From the NCBI GenBank assembly GCA_035911135.1, contig JAMHWD010000034.1:183688-247687 (forward strand): a stretch of 64,000 nt of DNA, written 5' to 3'. Source of the stretch: JAMHWD01 sp035911135 (GTDB taxonomy: Bacteria > Pseudomonadota > Alphaproteobacteria > Micavibrionales > Micavibrionaceae). Positions within the stretch are counted from its first letter, which is position 1; every line of letters starts with the position of its first letter. Below are positions 46,201 through 52,641 of the stretch, piece after piece. The position numbers and the translations under genes were made by a program. The notes under the pieces are model-generated. The model was not told the DNA's origin and made no database searches. It saw only the letters and a list, made by a program, of their open reading frames with translations.

Positions 46201-47884
46201 TTAGCGAAGCAACAACGGGAACATTTACTGTGCCATCTTCCAGAACAACCGCATCTTCCACGCCGTTATTCACCAGAATTTCAGGCACATCCGCAACCGG
46301 CTTCCATGTCAGCGTGATTGTATCGCTGTCGGAGGCTGTGTTGTTACCAGTGTTGAAATCAGTATCCGTCGGGACATCCGCCGTGTTGGTTGTAATTTGC
46401 AGATCAAACGATCCCACATAATTCGGGTCTTTTGGTGTAATCGTCAGACCAACCAGATCGGCGCGGTCTGTAAAGATCAGCTGACCGCCTGTCAGTGTCA
46501 CAGGGCCGTTTGCATTCGTGAATGTGAAATCATTCAGGTCAATGGCAGGATCAACCGCTTCGATCACGATGGATGTAATGACTTCCGAACCATCGTCATT
46601 GCCAATGCCGTTATTGACTTCTTCACCTGTCAGGGCTGTGGGGATTTCAATATCCAGCGTCTCGCCTTCAAGGCCGGTATCATTCAGGCCATCAACTTCC
46701 GGCGCATCGGCAACCGCATCAACGATAACATCAATCGTATCAACCACTGTGCCTGTCTGGCCTGTGGAGGGGTCTGTTTCACGGATCGTAACAACCAGAC
46801 CCGGCAGATCAACATCGCTATCGGCCGGAGGCGTCAGAACCGGGCCGCCATTGTAATTGGCGCCGTTTGTAAGCGTAATTGTCCATGTGCCTGTCGCAGG
46901 ATCATACGTGCCATCGCCGCTGACGGTCCAGCCGGCCGGAATGCCGGTTACGGTGATCACGGTCGTGCTGCTAGAACCTTGCGGGTCAACGCCGATCTGC
47001 AGGGCAACGCTGCCATCTTCCAGAACCTGGGCTGGCTGAACATCATATTCAGGGATCAGATCAGAAAGCTCGGCTTCTTCTTCCTCGATGAACAGGCGGT
47101 CTTCAAATTCAGGCAGATTATATTGCAGGGCTGTGGGGTCGATCGGGCCAACCGCACCGATAGGAATAACACCTTGTGCATCAAAGCTGCTGCCAAAACC
47201 AAAACCGGAATTGCCCAGCGCGCCTTGCGCTTCACCGGCGGCAGGTTCGATATTGGCCAGACGTGCAGCATCATCACCAGCGGCAGGTTCTTTCTGCGCC
47301 AGATCTTCCGCTACTTTTTCTTCTGCTGTTTTTTCGGCGGCGGCATCGGCCACTTCTTCACCGACGCTGGCTTCGGATTCACCTTCACCAGCAGCTGGCT
47401 CAACAGCGCTCAGCTCGTCTTCGCTCGGTTCAATCAGGTTTTCAACCTGCTTTTCCTCGGCAGCATTGGCTTCGGATTTTGGATCTTCGCTATCAATTTT
47501 TGCAGAGAAAGCTGTAATCAGGTCATCGACCGAAACAACCTTGCCATCGGCCAATGTCAGAACCGGCGCAGGTGAGCCAGCCATGGCTTCTTTATAGTTC
47601 TCCAGAACAATCGTTGAGCCGTTATCAAATTTAATGACCAGATTATTGCCATCGACTTCCGCGGATTTAACGGATGTCGATGCGAAATTCAGCATATAGT
47701 TCTGACCGGCCTCAAGCTCGATTACCTGCGTTACATTGGCTGTGGGCTTGCCGATAACCACATTCCCTTCCTCCGTTGTGATCAATTCGCAAACAACCTT
47801 GTCATTCTGGTTGCTGACAGGCGCTGCATCCTGCGTGGCGCCTTGCGTTTCTGTGTTTGCGGTATTAATGGATGGGCTGGTCAT
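40241..47884 (-). CDS. giant RTX / VCBS-type adhesin with two vWA domains (LapA/BapA-like)
   Basis: This 2547-residue protein is a type I secretion substrate. Residues 1-130 resemble the retention region of LapA-type adhesins; 135-220 are acidic and hold three PAAG motifs (about 163, 200 and 214), like LapG cleavage sites. Next come repeats of about 277 residues with VADAPEV and ALTGEEVNNG (about 280-1090), and three T1SS-143-type repeats near 1095, 1341 and 1816. Two von Willebrand A domains with DVSGSM MIDAS motifs lie near 1500 and 2125. Nonapeptide Ca-binding repeats (GGAGNDTIF, GGSGDDVFV) and a C-terminal secretion domain follow. GAAGGAG precedes the ATG. Three CtrA-type boxes lie upstream. 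Function in attachment or biofilm is inferred from the family. Confidence 0.92.
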   Translation of the reverse strand: MTSPSINTANTETQGATQDAAPVSNQNDKVVCELITTEEGNVVIGKPTANVTQVIELEAGQNYMLNFASTSVKSAEVDGNNLVIKFDNGSTIVLENYKEAMAGSPAPVLTLADGKVVSVDDLITAFSAKIDSEDPKSEANAAEEKQVENLIEPSEDELSAVEPAAGEGESEASVGEEVADAAAEKTAEEKVAEDLAQKEPAAGDDAARLANIEPAAGEAQGALGNSGFGFGSSFDAQGVIPIGAVGPIDPTALQYNLPEFEDRLFIEEEEAELSDLIPEYDVQPAQVLEDGSVALQIGVDPQGSSSTTVITVTGIPAGWTVSGDGTYDPATGTWTITLTNGANYNGGPVLTPPADSDVDLPGLVVTIRETDPSTGQTGTVVDTIDVIVDAVADAPEVDGLNDTGLEGETLDIEIPTALTGEEVNNGIGNDDGSEVITSIVIEAVDPAIDLNDFTFTNANGPVTLTGGQLIFTDRADLVGLTITPKDPNYVGSFDLQITTNTADVPTDTDFNTGNNTASDSDTITLTWKPVADVPEILVNNGVEDAVVLEDGTVNVPVVASLSPAGSGSEILSLTVTGIDLTKLDSFAASNGPNGEVWTRVPGSPDTNASFTITLAPGTNYTGSFTFTPAADSDIDLTGMSATATAVEPASGTSATTAPDTFNVIVDAVADAPEVIGNDDSGLEGVTLDIEIPTALTGEEVNNGIGNDDGSEIITSIVIELTTPGATLDAFTFANANGPVTLTGGQLVFTDRADLVGLTITPKDPNYSGSLDFKVTINTTENPVSDADTIAGNNNASDSDTFTLSWSPTIDTPFIKVNNGVDQVQVKEDHSVTVPVTASLAAGAAPAEVLKLTLTGLDLTKLEGGAAGFVASNGANGEVWTRVAGSPDTNASYTITLAPGTNYTGTFSFTPTAQGDLDLTGLSVQATATDSSVTPAISASASDAFYVTVDAVADAPSITASGGSAEEGQPIAVSIDGFLGADQDGSESITGYEIRGNAAEMANFNFTVNGVIRTPVAGVLSLTPAEADALVVTSKSSSFAGTLNLTAVVLTRDTQNDGEYDTTDNTNSASQPIRLTWTDDDEPSIAQPEKITLDESNLVGAPRTTSVSDQISVDFGDDTAGATITGNNVFNLGGATSNGNPVVVTYNAASSTYTGTAGGKEVFTLTIANNGSYTFTLKDTIDHLVDGSTPAAHDDGLDFTFGFTATDSDGDTANGVITVTIKDDGPAATNDIVSFEHNDKTTSGNVTTNDTPSEDLVNTVTSVNGTAVAANGETTINGTYGVLKIKADGSYIYTINPGVAADSKDTFTYTLTDGDGDTAIAKLEISGAYDAIPQNVKGGTVTVDETDFGVAPIGQDSATGNVTADFGQDAPGTFEVGSAAGVTFTGAKNNALTSHGQAVTITVEGNSYVGKTAAGTEVFKLTLQSNGSYNFTLSEQLDHADGTNPDDTIALQFDVIAKDADGDTAGGKITVNVKDDGPDAKNDVNGFAATETSKDYNIVLVLDVSGSMAGSKLTLLKSSVANLLQDFSAYNAGDVKVHIVPFSDTSKPTGTFTVTDAGGYDAAVAYLNALSAAGNTNYEAPLQSAISWLQGATANDPIPGGETYTYFVSDGEPNRYVNTTGGTSSGSAAGVMQEITGTSTTDTVSEVAALKGLSTVISVGIGVSATTLARLDVIDSNGDALNVQNPADLDAALQSVNPLSGSTSGNVITGVNGGAGAADHLSEDVATTVTQIQFGATIVNVPQGGSANINGQYGTLKIFADGSYTYTLTTQNTSQQALQDVFTYSITDFDGDGDKATLTINISIPDDKPVNVTSQTVTVDESDFAVAPVGEDSAAGTVSADFGNDGPGSFLVGSPSTVTFTGAKNNVLTSGGQAVTITVSGNTYVGKTAAGTEVFKLILQSNGSYTFTLLEQLDHANASNPDDVIQIKFDVVARDADGDTATGKITIDIKDDGPIANNDATSIDSAKVASTTGNVVTGQNGGAGAADDLSEDKANTVTKVTIGTSTVNVPQDGTNVTITGQYGTLKINMNGAYTYSVKPGSEGKDIFTYTLTDRDGDSDTATLSVDAYASKLLVGKNVNDISTSTTVHQVGGGKGEIIGGKGSDILVGDVGGAKSTPVSKDYNVLFIVDVSGSMGSLSSSTSRLSLLVDAVENLIKQFAEYPSGDVKIHFTTFGTGATQGGTYMVTDTKGLTDAVAYLNSLNGNGYTNYEAALQGGINWLKGAEPIKGAETITYFISDGEPNRYNNASGAATSGSASVVVSEINGTRDGSNEIATLQSLSDEVIGVGINVGAAISNINVIDSDGKAINVKNEADLKDILEATNPINTFDNVGGDVLSGGDNNDIIFGDSLYTDILAKAQGLSTLPGAGWDVFARLESGQGTDKTWDRADTIEYISTHSAELAKESVNGAGARAGGHDKITGGAGNDTIFGQEGNDLIDGGAGNDVLYGGSGDDVFVISSVSNGLDTIKDFTAGDDRLDFTNVIGGYDDLQDAIDSFVFSKAEVAGNTVVSVDLDGTGAGASVQVAVLEGVTGLTLDQILGNTASSTTV
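45731..46657 (-). repeat. internal direct repeat of the adhesin gene
   Basis: A segment of about 95 bases starting near 45732 recurs almost unchanged near 46563, an offset of about 831 bases (277 codons). The copies encode the VADAPEV-x-G, LEG-x-TLDIEIPTALTGEEVNNG block. The near identity at DNA level indicates recent duplication or homogenisation. Confidence 0.75.
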
Positions 47885-47955
47885 AAAAGCTCCTTCTATT
47901 ACTGCTTTATAAATTGTGTCGCCGTTTAGAGGCGGCCTATAAATTTGGCCGGATC

Positions 47956-48037
47956 TTAACCTTTTTTTAACTGAAAGTACAAATTTTTTAACAGAACATT
48001 AACCCCTTGTCAATAATTATGTTAAAACTTTTTTAAT
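47956..48037. promoter_or_regulatory. three tandem CtrA-type boxes between the adhesin operon and a response regulator
   Basis: Two perfect TTAA-N7-TTAAC boxes are at 47956-47971 and 47988-48003. A third, TTAA-N7-TTAAT, is at 48022-48037. They lie in the 254-base gap between the start of the adhesin gene (minus) and the CheY-like gene (plus). CtrA is the master cell-cycle and motility regulator of alphaproteobacteria. Confidence 0.75.
47985..48013 (-). promoter_or_regulatory. possible promoter of the adhesin operon
   Basis: On the minus strand TTGACA (48013-48008) is followed after 17 bases by TAAAAA (47990-47985). The second CtrA box lies across the spacer, so CtrA binding here would compete with polymerase unless another -10 is used. 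Confidence 0.45.
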
Positions 48038-48138
48038 AACATCGCGCCGTCCGGCCTCTTTTCAGGCCGATTGATATGTGGTGTAGTAGTATAAGACGTT
48101 GTGACAAAGTACATTTTGCATATATCGGGCCATTTTTC

Positions 48139-48636
48139 ATGGGCTTTAAGTTTGAAAATTTGAGCGTTTTGGTTGTGGAAGATACCGTTCCCATGCGGAA
48201 ACTCGTGGTCTCGGTGCTGGAGGCACTGGGGGTGGGCAAAATATTCACAGCACAAGACGGAGAACAGGGCTTTGAGCTGTTCTGCAGTCAAAATCCCGAT
48301 ATTGTTCTGGCAGATTGGCACATGATCCCGGTCAGCGGTATCGAGCTGGTGCAAATGATCCGCAAACACCCCCGATCCCCCAATAAAATGGTGCCCATTG
48401 TGATGATGACGGGTTATAGCGCCATGCCCCGTGTTTCAGAGGCGCGCGATTCCGGTGCCACTGAATTCCTCGTCAAGCCATTCTCCGCCAATGATCTGGC
48501 AAGGCGCATTGCCTATGTCATTAATAAACCACGCGATTTTATCGATATTGGGGAATTTTTCGGCCCGGATAGACGGCGCAAAATTACAGATGGCTTTAAA
48601 GGGCCATTCCGGCGAGATGAGGACCGAAAATCCTGA
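48139..48636 (+). CDS. CheY-like single-domain response regulator with C-terminal DRRR tail
   Basis: The 165-residue product has a receiver domain with VVEDTVPMRK, phospho-acceptor Asp59 in VLADWHMIPVSG, MMTGYS and the conserved Lys in FLVKPFSA. It has no output domain, but a 35-residue tail contains FFGPDRRRKI, a short motif shared by many stand-alone alphaproteobacterial receivers. The start is put at MGFKFENLSV (48139). It diverges from the adhesin operon and shares its CtrA-box region. A conserved protein of unknown role is coded 83 bases downstream. Confidence 0.85.
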   Translation: MGFKFENLSVLVVEDTVPMRKLVVSVLEALGVGKIFTAQDGEQGFELFCSQNPDIVLADWHMIPVSGIELVQMIRKHPRSPNKMVPIVMMTGYSAMPRVSEARDSGATEFLVKPFSANDLARRIAYVINKPRDFIDIGEFFGPDRRRKITDGFKGPFRRDEDRKS

Positions 48637-48719
48637 TTTTAATCATATATTTAAGGTTTTCAGATTATATTAGTGTTTCATAATGCGGCTATTTTACTGC
48701 AAAGGTTATCAAAACAGGC

Positions 48720-49217
48720 ATGCATACCCAGAGCGCAGAAATCAAAAAACCACGCGTGATCAAGGCCAACTACGTCTTGCAAGCCAAAGTTGGATCAGGG
48801 CCGCTGGATGCCAAGAAAATTGAAGTCTGCGAAAAAATCATGGAGGCCAATACCGTAGATTTTGCGCCCATGGCCAAAATCTATCTCGATGCCCTTGCCG
48901 CCGCCATCTTCAACGCCCAGAAAGGCGAAATTTCGCTGGAAGAGGCCAGAGCCGCCATGACCAGCCCGGTCATGGAATTAAAGGCCAATGCGGCAATTTT
49001 TAAATATAACCTGATTGGCAATCTGGCCAATGTGATGCTGAGCTTTCTTGAATCGATCAAGCAACTGGATAAAACCGTGATCGAAATCGTCAACGCGCAT
49101 CACAAAACACTGACCGCGATTATCCTGAAAAAAATGCAAGGTGATGGCGGCGTATACGGCAAGCAGCTGGAGCAAGAGCTCCGCGATGCTTGCCGCCGCT
49201 ATTTCAGCAAAGCCTAA
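48720..49217 (+). CDS. conserved alphaproteobacterial protein next to CheY-like regulator (165 aa)
   Basis: The product is soluble and all-helical. It contains VLQAKVGSGPLDAKKIEVCEKIM, a middle AMTSPVMELKANAAIFKYNLIGNLANVMLSFLESI, and VIEIVNAHHKTLTAIILKKMQGDGG. I know this type of protein as a conserved neighbour of CheY-like genes in alphaproteobacteria, but no function has been agreed. Its pairing with a receiver protein suggests a partner or scaffold in a signalling relay. It ends 8 bases before the convergent serA gene. Confidence 0.65.
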   Translation: MHTQSAEIKKPRVIKANYVLQAKVGSGPLDAKKIEVCEKIMEANTVDFAPMAKIYLDALAAAIFNAQKGEISLEEARAAMTSPVMELKANAAIFKYNLIGNLANVMLSFLESIKQLDKTVIEIVNAHHKTLTAIILKKMQGDGGVYGKQLEQELRDACRRYFSKA

Positions 49218-49225
49218 ATCAGAAA

Positions 49226-50821
49226 TCAGAATTTCAGGCGCTTAACGCTTTCGATCTGCGGCAAGGCCTCAACCTTGGCGAAAAGCTCATCCGGCAGATG
49301 AGCATCCAGCGCAACAAGGCAGATTGCCGTGTCGCCGCTTTCCTTACGGCCCAGACGGAAATCCGCAATGTTATGGCCGGCATCACCCAGAATTGTTCCC
49401 AATGCGCCGATCATGCCCGGCTTATCCTTGTTGCGGATAAAGAGCATATGCGGTGTCATGGCGGCCTCGATCGGCACGCCTTCGATATTCACAACGCGCG
49501 GTTCCTTGCCTGTGAACAATGTGCCAGTCACGTTACGCACGCGCTGGTCAGTCTTGACCACCAGATTGATCATCGAGCGCCATTCTTTCGGTGTGGCGCT
49601 GTAGCTTTGCGAGATTTTAATCCCGCGCGCCTCGGCGACTTTCAGGGCGTTGACCATGTTCACGCTGTCCATCTGCGTGCCCAAAAGATGGGCAATCAGG
49701 ACATTGGTAATAGGATCGGTATTGATCTGCGTGACCGTACCTTCATACTGGATCTCGATCTCGCGGATACCGCTTTCCGTGATCTGCCCGGCGAATTCGC
49801 CCAGCTGCTCGGCGAGTTTCAGGTAAGGCTTGAGGCGCGGCGCATCTTCTGCCGAAATGGATGGCATATTCAGCGCGTTTGTCACCGCACCGTTCACCAG
49901 ATAATCGGACATTTGTTCCGCAACCTGCAAGGCGACATTGACCTGCGCCTCCGTCGTCGAAGCACCAAGATGCGGCGTGCAGATCACCTTGTCATGACCA
50001 AAGAGGATATTTTCCTTGGCGGGTTCGATATCAAACACATCCAGCGCCGCCCCGGCGACCTTGCCGGAATCAAGCGCCTCTTTAAGGTCGGCCTCGTTCA
50101 CGATACCGCCGCGCGCGCAATTGATAATGCGGACGCCATCTTTCATTTTGGCGATTGTGTTTTTATTGATCAGATTCGAAGTCTTGTCATTTTTGGGCAC
50201 GTGCAGCGTGATGAAATCGGATTTTTCAAACAGCTCGTCCAATTCAACCTTACGCACACCCAGCGCCAGAGCGCGTTCTTCCGTGAGGAACGGGTCGAAT
50301 GCAATCACATCCATTTTCAGGCCCACGGCGCGGTCGGCCACAATCCCGCCGATATTGCCGCAGCCCACAACGCCCAGCGTCTTGGCATAAAGCTCAACAC
50401 CCATAAAGCGTTTCTTTTCCCATTTGCCGGCATGGGTGGAGGCATTGGCCTGCGGGATTTCGCGCGCCAGCGCAAACATCATGGCAATGGCATGTTCTGC
50501 CGTGGTGATCGAATTGCCAAAGGGCGTGTTCATAACAACGATACCAGCGCCTGTGGCGGCAGGGACATCAATATTATCAACGCCGATACCGGCGCGGCCA
50601 ATAACTTTTAATTTGGAAGCCTTCGCCATCACTTCGGGCGTGACCTTGGTTTCAGAGCGCACAGCCAAGCCGTCATACTGGTCGATCACGGCGAGCAGCT
50701 CATCGGCTTTCATGCCGGGCTTGTAATCGACGTCACAGCCGCCTTTTTTGAAAATATCTACGGATAATGGGTCCAGCGCATCGCTGATAAGGACTTTGGG
50801 GGTAGTTTGAGCTTGTGCCAT
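49226..50821 (-). CDS. serA: D-3-phosphoglycerate dehydrogenase
   Basis: SerA oxidises 3-phosphoglycerate, the first step of serine synthesis. The 531-residue protein has the NAD-binding loop GVVGCGNIGGIVADRA (about residue 146), the catalytic His in CTPHLGASTTEA, an allosteric substrate-binding domain and a C-terminal ACT domain (about 455-531) that normally binds serine for feedback control. serC and serB are within 5 kb. A 160-base leader precedes it; the leader contains two small hairpins but no riboswitch that I recognise. Confidence 0.95.
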   Translation of the reverse strand: MAQAQTTPKVLISDALDPLSVDIFKKGGCDVDYKPGMKADELLAVIDQYDGLAVRSETKVTPEVMAKASKLKVIGRAGIGVDNIDVPAATGAGIVVMNTPFGNSITTAEHAIAMMFALAREIPQANASTHAGKWEKKRFMGVELYAKTLGVVGCGNIGGIVADRAVGLKMDVIAFDPFLTEERALALGVRKVELDELFEKSDFITLHVPKNDKTSNLINKNTIAKMKDGVRIINCARGGIVNEADLKEALDSGKVAGAALDVFDIEPAKENILFGHDKVICTPHLGASTTEAQVNVALQVAEQMSDYLVNGAVTNALNMPSISAEDAPRLKPYLKLAEQLGEFAGQITESGIREIEIQYEGTVTQINTDPITNVLIAHLLGTQMDSVNMVNALKVAEARGIKISQSYSATPKEWRSMINLVVKTDQRVRNVTGTLFTGKEPRVVNIEGVPIEAAMTPHMLFIRNKDKPGMIGALGTILGDAGHNIADFRLGRKESGDTAICLVALDAHLPDELFAKVEALPQIESVKRLKF

Positions 50822-50981
50822 CGATTTTACTCCTAATTTTGTCTTGTCTAGGCAAACAGGCGTTCAGGGTTATCACCTTTTACAGGCTTGTGAAAGAGAA
50901 ATCCTGAGAACACCCCAAAGCATCTGAACGGACCCAGTCCGCGGGCATTGCGTGTTTTAACGCAGGCCTGCCACATTCCCA

Positions 50982-51263
50982 TCATTTTCCGCCGATTTTA
51001 CCATCCTTGAGCGCCGCGATCAGACCCGCCAGATCAACACCGGACCCGCCCAGCAGACCCGATAATTCAGCCAAGCGGGCCTGTTTCTGCCGGATTTTGT
51101 TACCTTTATGGGACATAAACAACGCAATAGATTCGCCCCGGCGCGAGGTGAGGATCAGGGATTCATACTTGCCACTATCGAGTTCACGCAAATAACGCGC
51201 GATATGCGTTTTAAAGTCATGGATGCCTGTGTAGATTCTGTCATTCTTATATATGGGGGGCAT
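50982..51263 (-). CDS. Phd/YefM-like antitoxin or small DNA-binding protein (93 aa)
   Basis: The central segment IYTGIHDFKTHIARYLRELDSGKYESLILTSRRGESIALF follows the Phd antitoxin pattern of an N-terminal helix, the RYL-x-x-(L/V) helix and a strand with T-x-RG-x-P/S-x-A. The tail holds LAELSGLLGGSGVDLAGLIAALKDGKIGGK, an amphipathic helix that might bind a partner. I put the start at ATG 51263, nine bases after AAGGA; the open frame extends to 51362, but that part overlaps the divergent promoter. No toxin of a known family is next to it. The assignment is by pattern only. Confidence 0.55.
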   Translation of the reverse strand: MPPIYKNDRIYTGIHDFKTHIARYLRELDSGKYESLILTSRRGESIALFMSHKGNKIRQKQARLAELSGLLGGSGVDLAGLIAALKDGKIGGK

Positions 51264-51355
51264 ATGCATTGATCCTTGTGCCGGGGGTTTGCGGGGCGGA
51301 GTATAGTTATAATAGGAATTTTTTCTTATTTTAGCAAGCATTCTCTTGTTTATGT

Positions 51356-51384
51356 TTGACATAATTACTCATACGCGCTATAGT
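51356..51384 (+). promoter_or_regulatory. near-consensus sigma-70 promoter of the M41-peptidase module
   Basis: TTGACA (51356-51361), a spacer of exactly 17 bases and TATAGT (51379-51384) lie 57 bases before the first gene. It is the best promoter match in the window and indicates independent expression of this two-gene unit. Confidence 0.75.
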
Positions 51385-51441
51385 GACGGCACGTTTTCAA
51401 GTATCCAATGAAGGATTTTTTGATAAAGGCGGGATTAAAAA

Positions 51442-51855
51442 ATGGCACTGGATAATAGAGTTGTTTCACTGGATCAGTTCCGGCAAAAAGCCGAAGCCAA
51501 AAAGCCCGCGCCGGATGAACGCGTCTTTGACCGCGCCGAACGCCTGATCCCGTCCCCCGATAACTGGCATGATTCTGCCGCTGCCCTGTTACAATATATT
51601 CAAAATGAATGGCCCATTGAAAAGGCCAACCCCCAGCGCGGCGATATATTATCCGAGCATGTCGCCCATATCGTGATTATCGGCATTTTTTCCCGCGATC
51701 AAAACCAGATCGCAGCGGCCGCACGGTTACAGGATGCCTTCCTGAATGGTTGCGATGAAAAGGGCCTGATGAGCGCCCGCCGCCATTACGCGCAAAGCAT
51801 GGACCGGTTGCAGGCCGCCTATACCGGACAGCCCATGCCGCCGGAATATGATTAA
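51442..51855 (+). CDS. hypothetical protein paired with the stand-alone M41 peptidase (137 aa)
   Basis: The product begins MALDNRVVSLDQFRQKAEAKK, then has a helical body (DSAAALLQYIQNEWPIEKAN, AHIVIIGIFSRDQNQIAAAARLQDAFL) and no signal or membrane segment. I recognise no family. The N-terminal VVSLDQFRQK phrase resembles short tether sequences of small alphaproteobacterial proteins. It is cotranscribed with the peptidase gene 15 bases downstream and could be its adaptor or substrate; that is a guess from position. Confidence 0.6.
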   Translation: MALDNRVVSLDQFRQKAEAKKPAPDERVFDRAERLIPSPDNWHDSAAALLQYIQNEWPIEKANPQRGDILSEHVAHIVIIGIFSRDQNQIAAAARLQDAFLNGCDEKGLMSARRHYAQSMDRLQAAYTGQPMPPEYD

Positions 51856-51870
51856 AGAGAATATACGCCT

Positions 51871-52635
51871 ATGAGTAAGCTTGGTGACATTGGCCGGGGA
51901 ATAACTTACAGGCTGGAGAATCTCTCCCAGAAATTTCACAATAAGGGCAAGGACGATTCAGCTGAAGTCGTTGACCGAGTCAACCGCCGCATTGCCCGGC
52001 TTACCACGATTGATAACGATGAATTGACCGCCTATCACGAGGCCGGGCATAGCTTGCTGCAATATTTATTGCACCCGCATAGCCAGCCCCGTAAAGCCAC
52101 CATCATCAATAGCAACTATGCACTGGGATATGCCGCGGTCAAAAGCGAAGTCGCCGAAACAGGCCTCATGAGCGAGTTATTCAATGACATGTGCATCAAT
52201 TACGGCGGTTATGCCGCCGAAAAACTTATTTATGGCGAGACCTCAAGAGGGTGCAGCGGCGATCTGGAAGATATCCGCTCAAGCGCCAGAAATATGGTGC
52301 GCCAATATCATATGAGCAACGTTACCCCGGTGCAGACCTTGCCGCAGATCGCCCATAGCAAGGTGAGTTTTTTAGGATTGGTGGTCTGGGAAAAATCCAC
52401 ACCCATAGAAACCCAGCCCAGCCCGGAATTGGTCAGAAAAATGGAAAAAGCCGAAATCCGGATAATGGAGCGCGCCGAAAAGACAGCAAGTTTTCTGCTG
52501 CGCGCTTATGAGCCATCATTGCGCGCACTGGCCAAGAATCTGACCATCCAGCGCACATTGCTGGGCGATGAGATCGCCGCCATCATCGAGGAGGCGCAAG
52601 GCTATGAAGCCCCGGCCGAAACCTTAAGACTTTAG
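51871..52635 (+). CDS. stand-alone FtsH-type M41 metallopeptidase domain protein
   Basis: The 254-residue product aligns with the protease half of FtsH: AYHEAGHSLLQYLL with zinc ligands His56 and His60 and catalytic Glu57, ALGYAAV, the YGGYAAEKLIYGETSRGCSGDLEDI segment supplying the third ligand (probably Asp131), then ARNMVRQYHMS and a late AEKTASFLLRAYEPSLRALAKNL helix. The AAA+ ATPase half and the membrane helices of FtsH are absent. Without an unfoldase it should act on unfolded or partner-delivered substrates. A stand-alone AAA+ ATPase gene is 3.3 kb away. It converges with serC, 6 bases apart. Confidence 0.8.
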   Translation: MSKLGDIGRGITYRLENLSQKFHNKGKDDSAEVVDRVNRRIARLTTIDNDELTAYHEAGHSLLQYLLHPHSQPRKATIINSNYALGYAAVKSEVAETGLMSELFNDMCINYGGYAAEKLIYGETSRGCSGDLEDIRSSARNMVRQYHMSNVTPVQTLPQIAHSKVSFLGLVVWEKSTPIETQPSPELVRKMEKAEIRIMERAEKTASFLLRAYEPSLRALAKNLTIQRTLLGDEIAAIIEEAQGYEAPAETLRL

Positions 52636-52641
52636 AAAAAA

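Noticed and set aside
48601..48660. TTAA-TTAA pair after the CheY-like gene
   Set aside because: The spacing is 8 bases, not 7, and it lies across the end of the gene with no clear promoter.
49190..50611. 473-residue frame opposite serA
   Set aside because: serA is unambiguous on the minus strand; the opposite frame has no family features.
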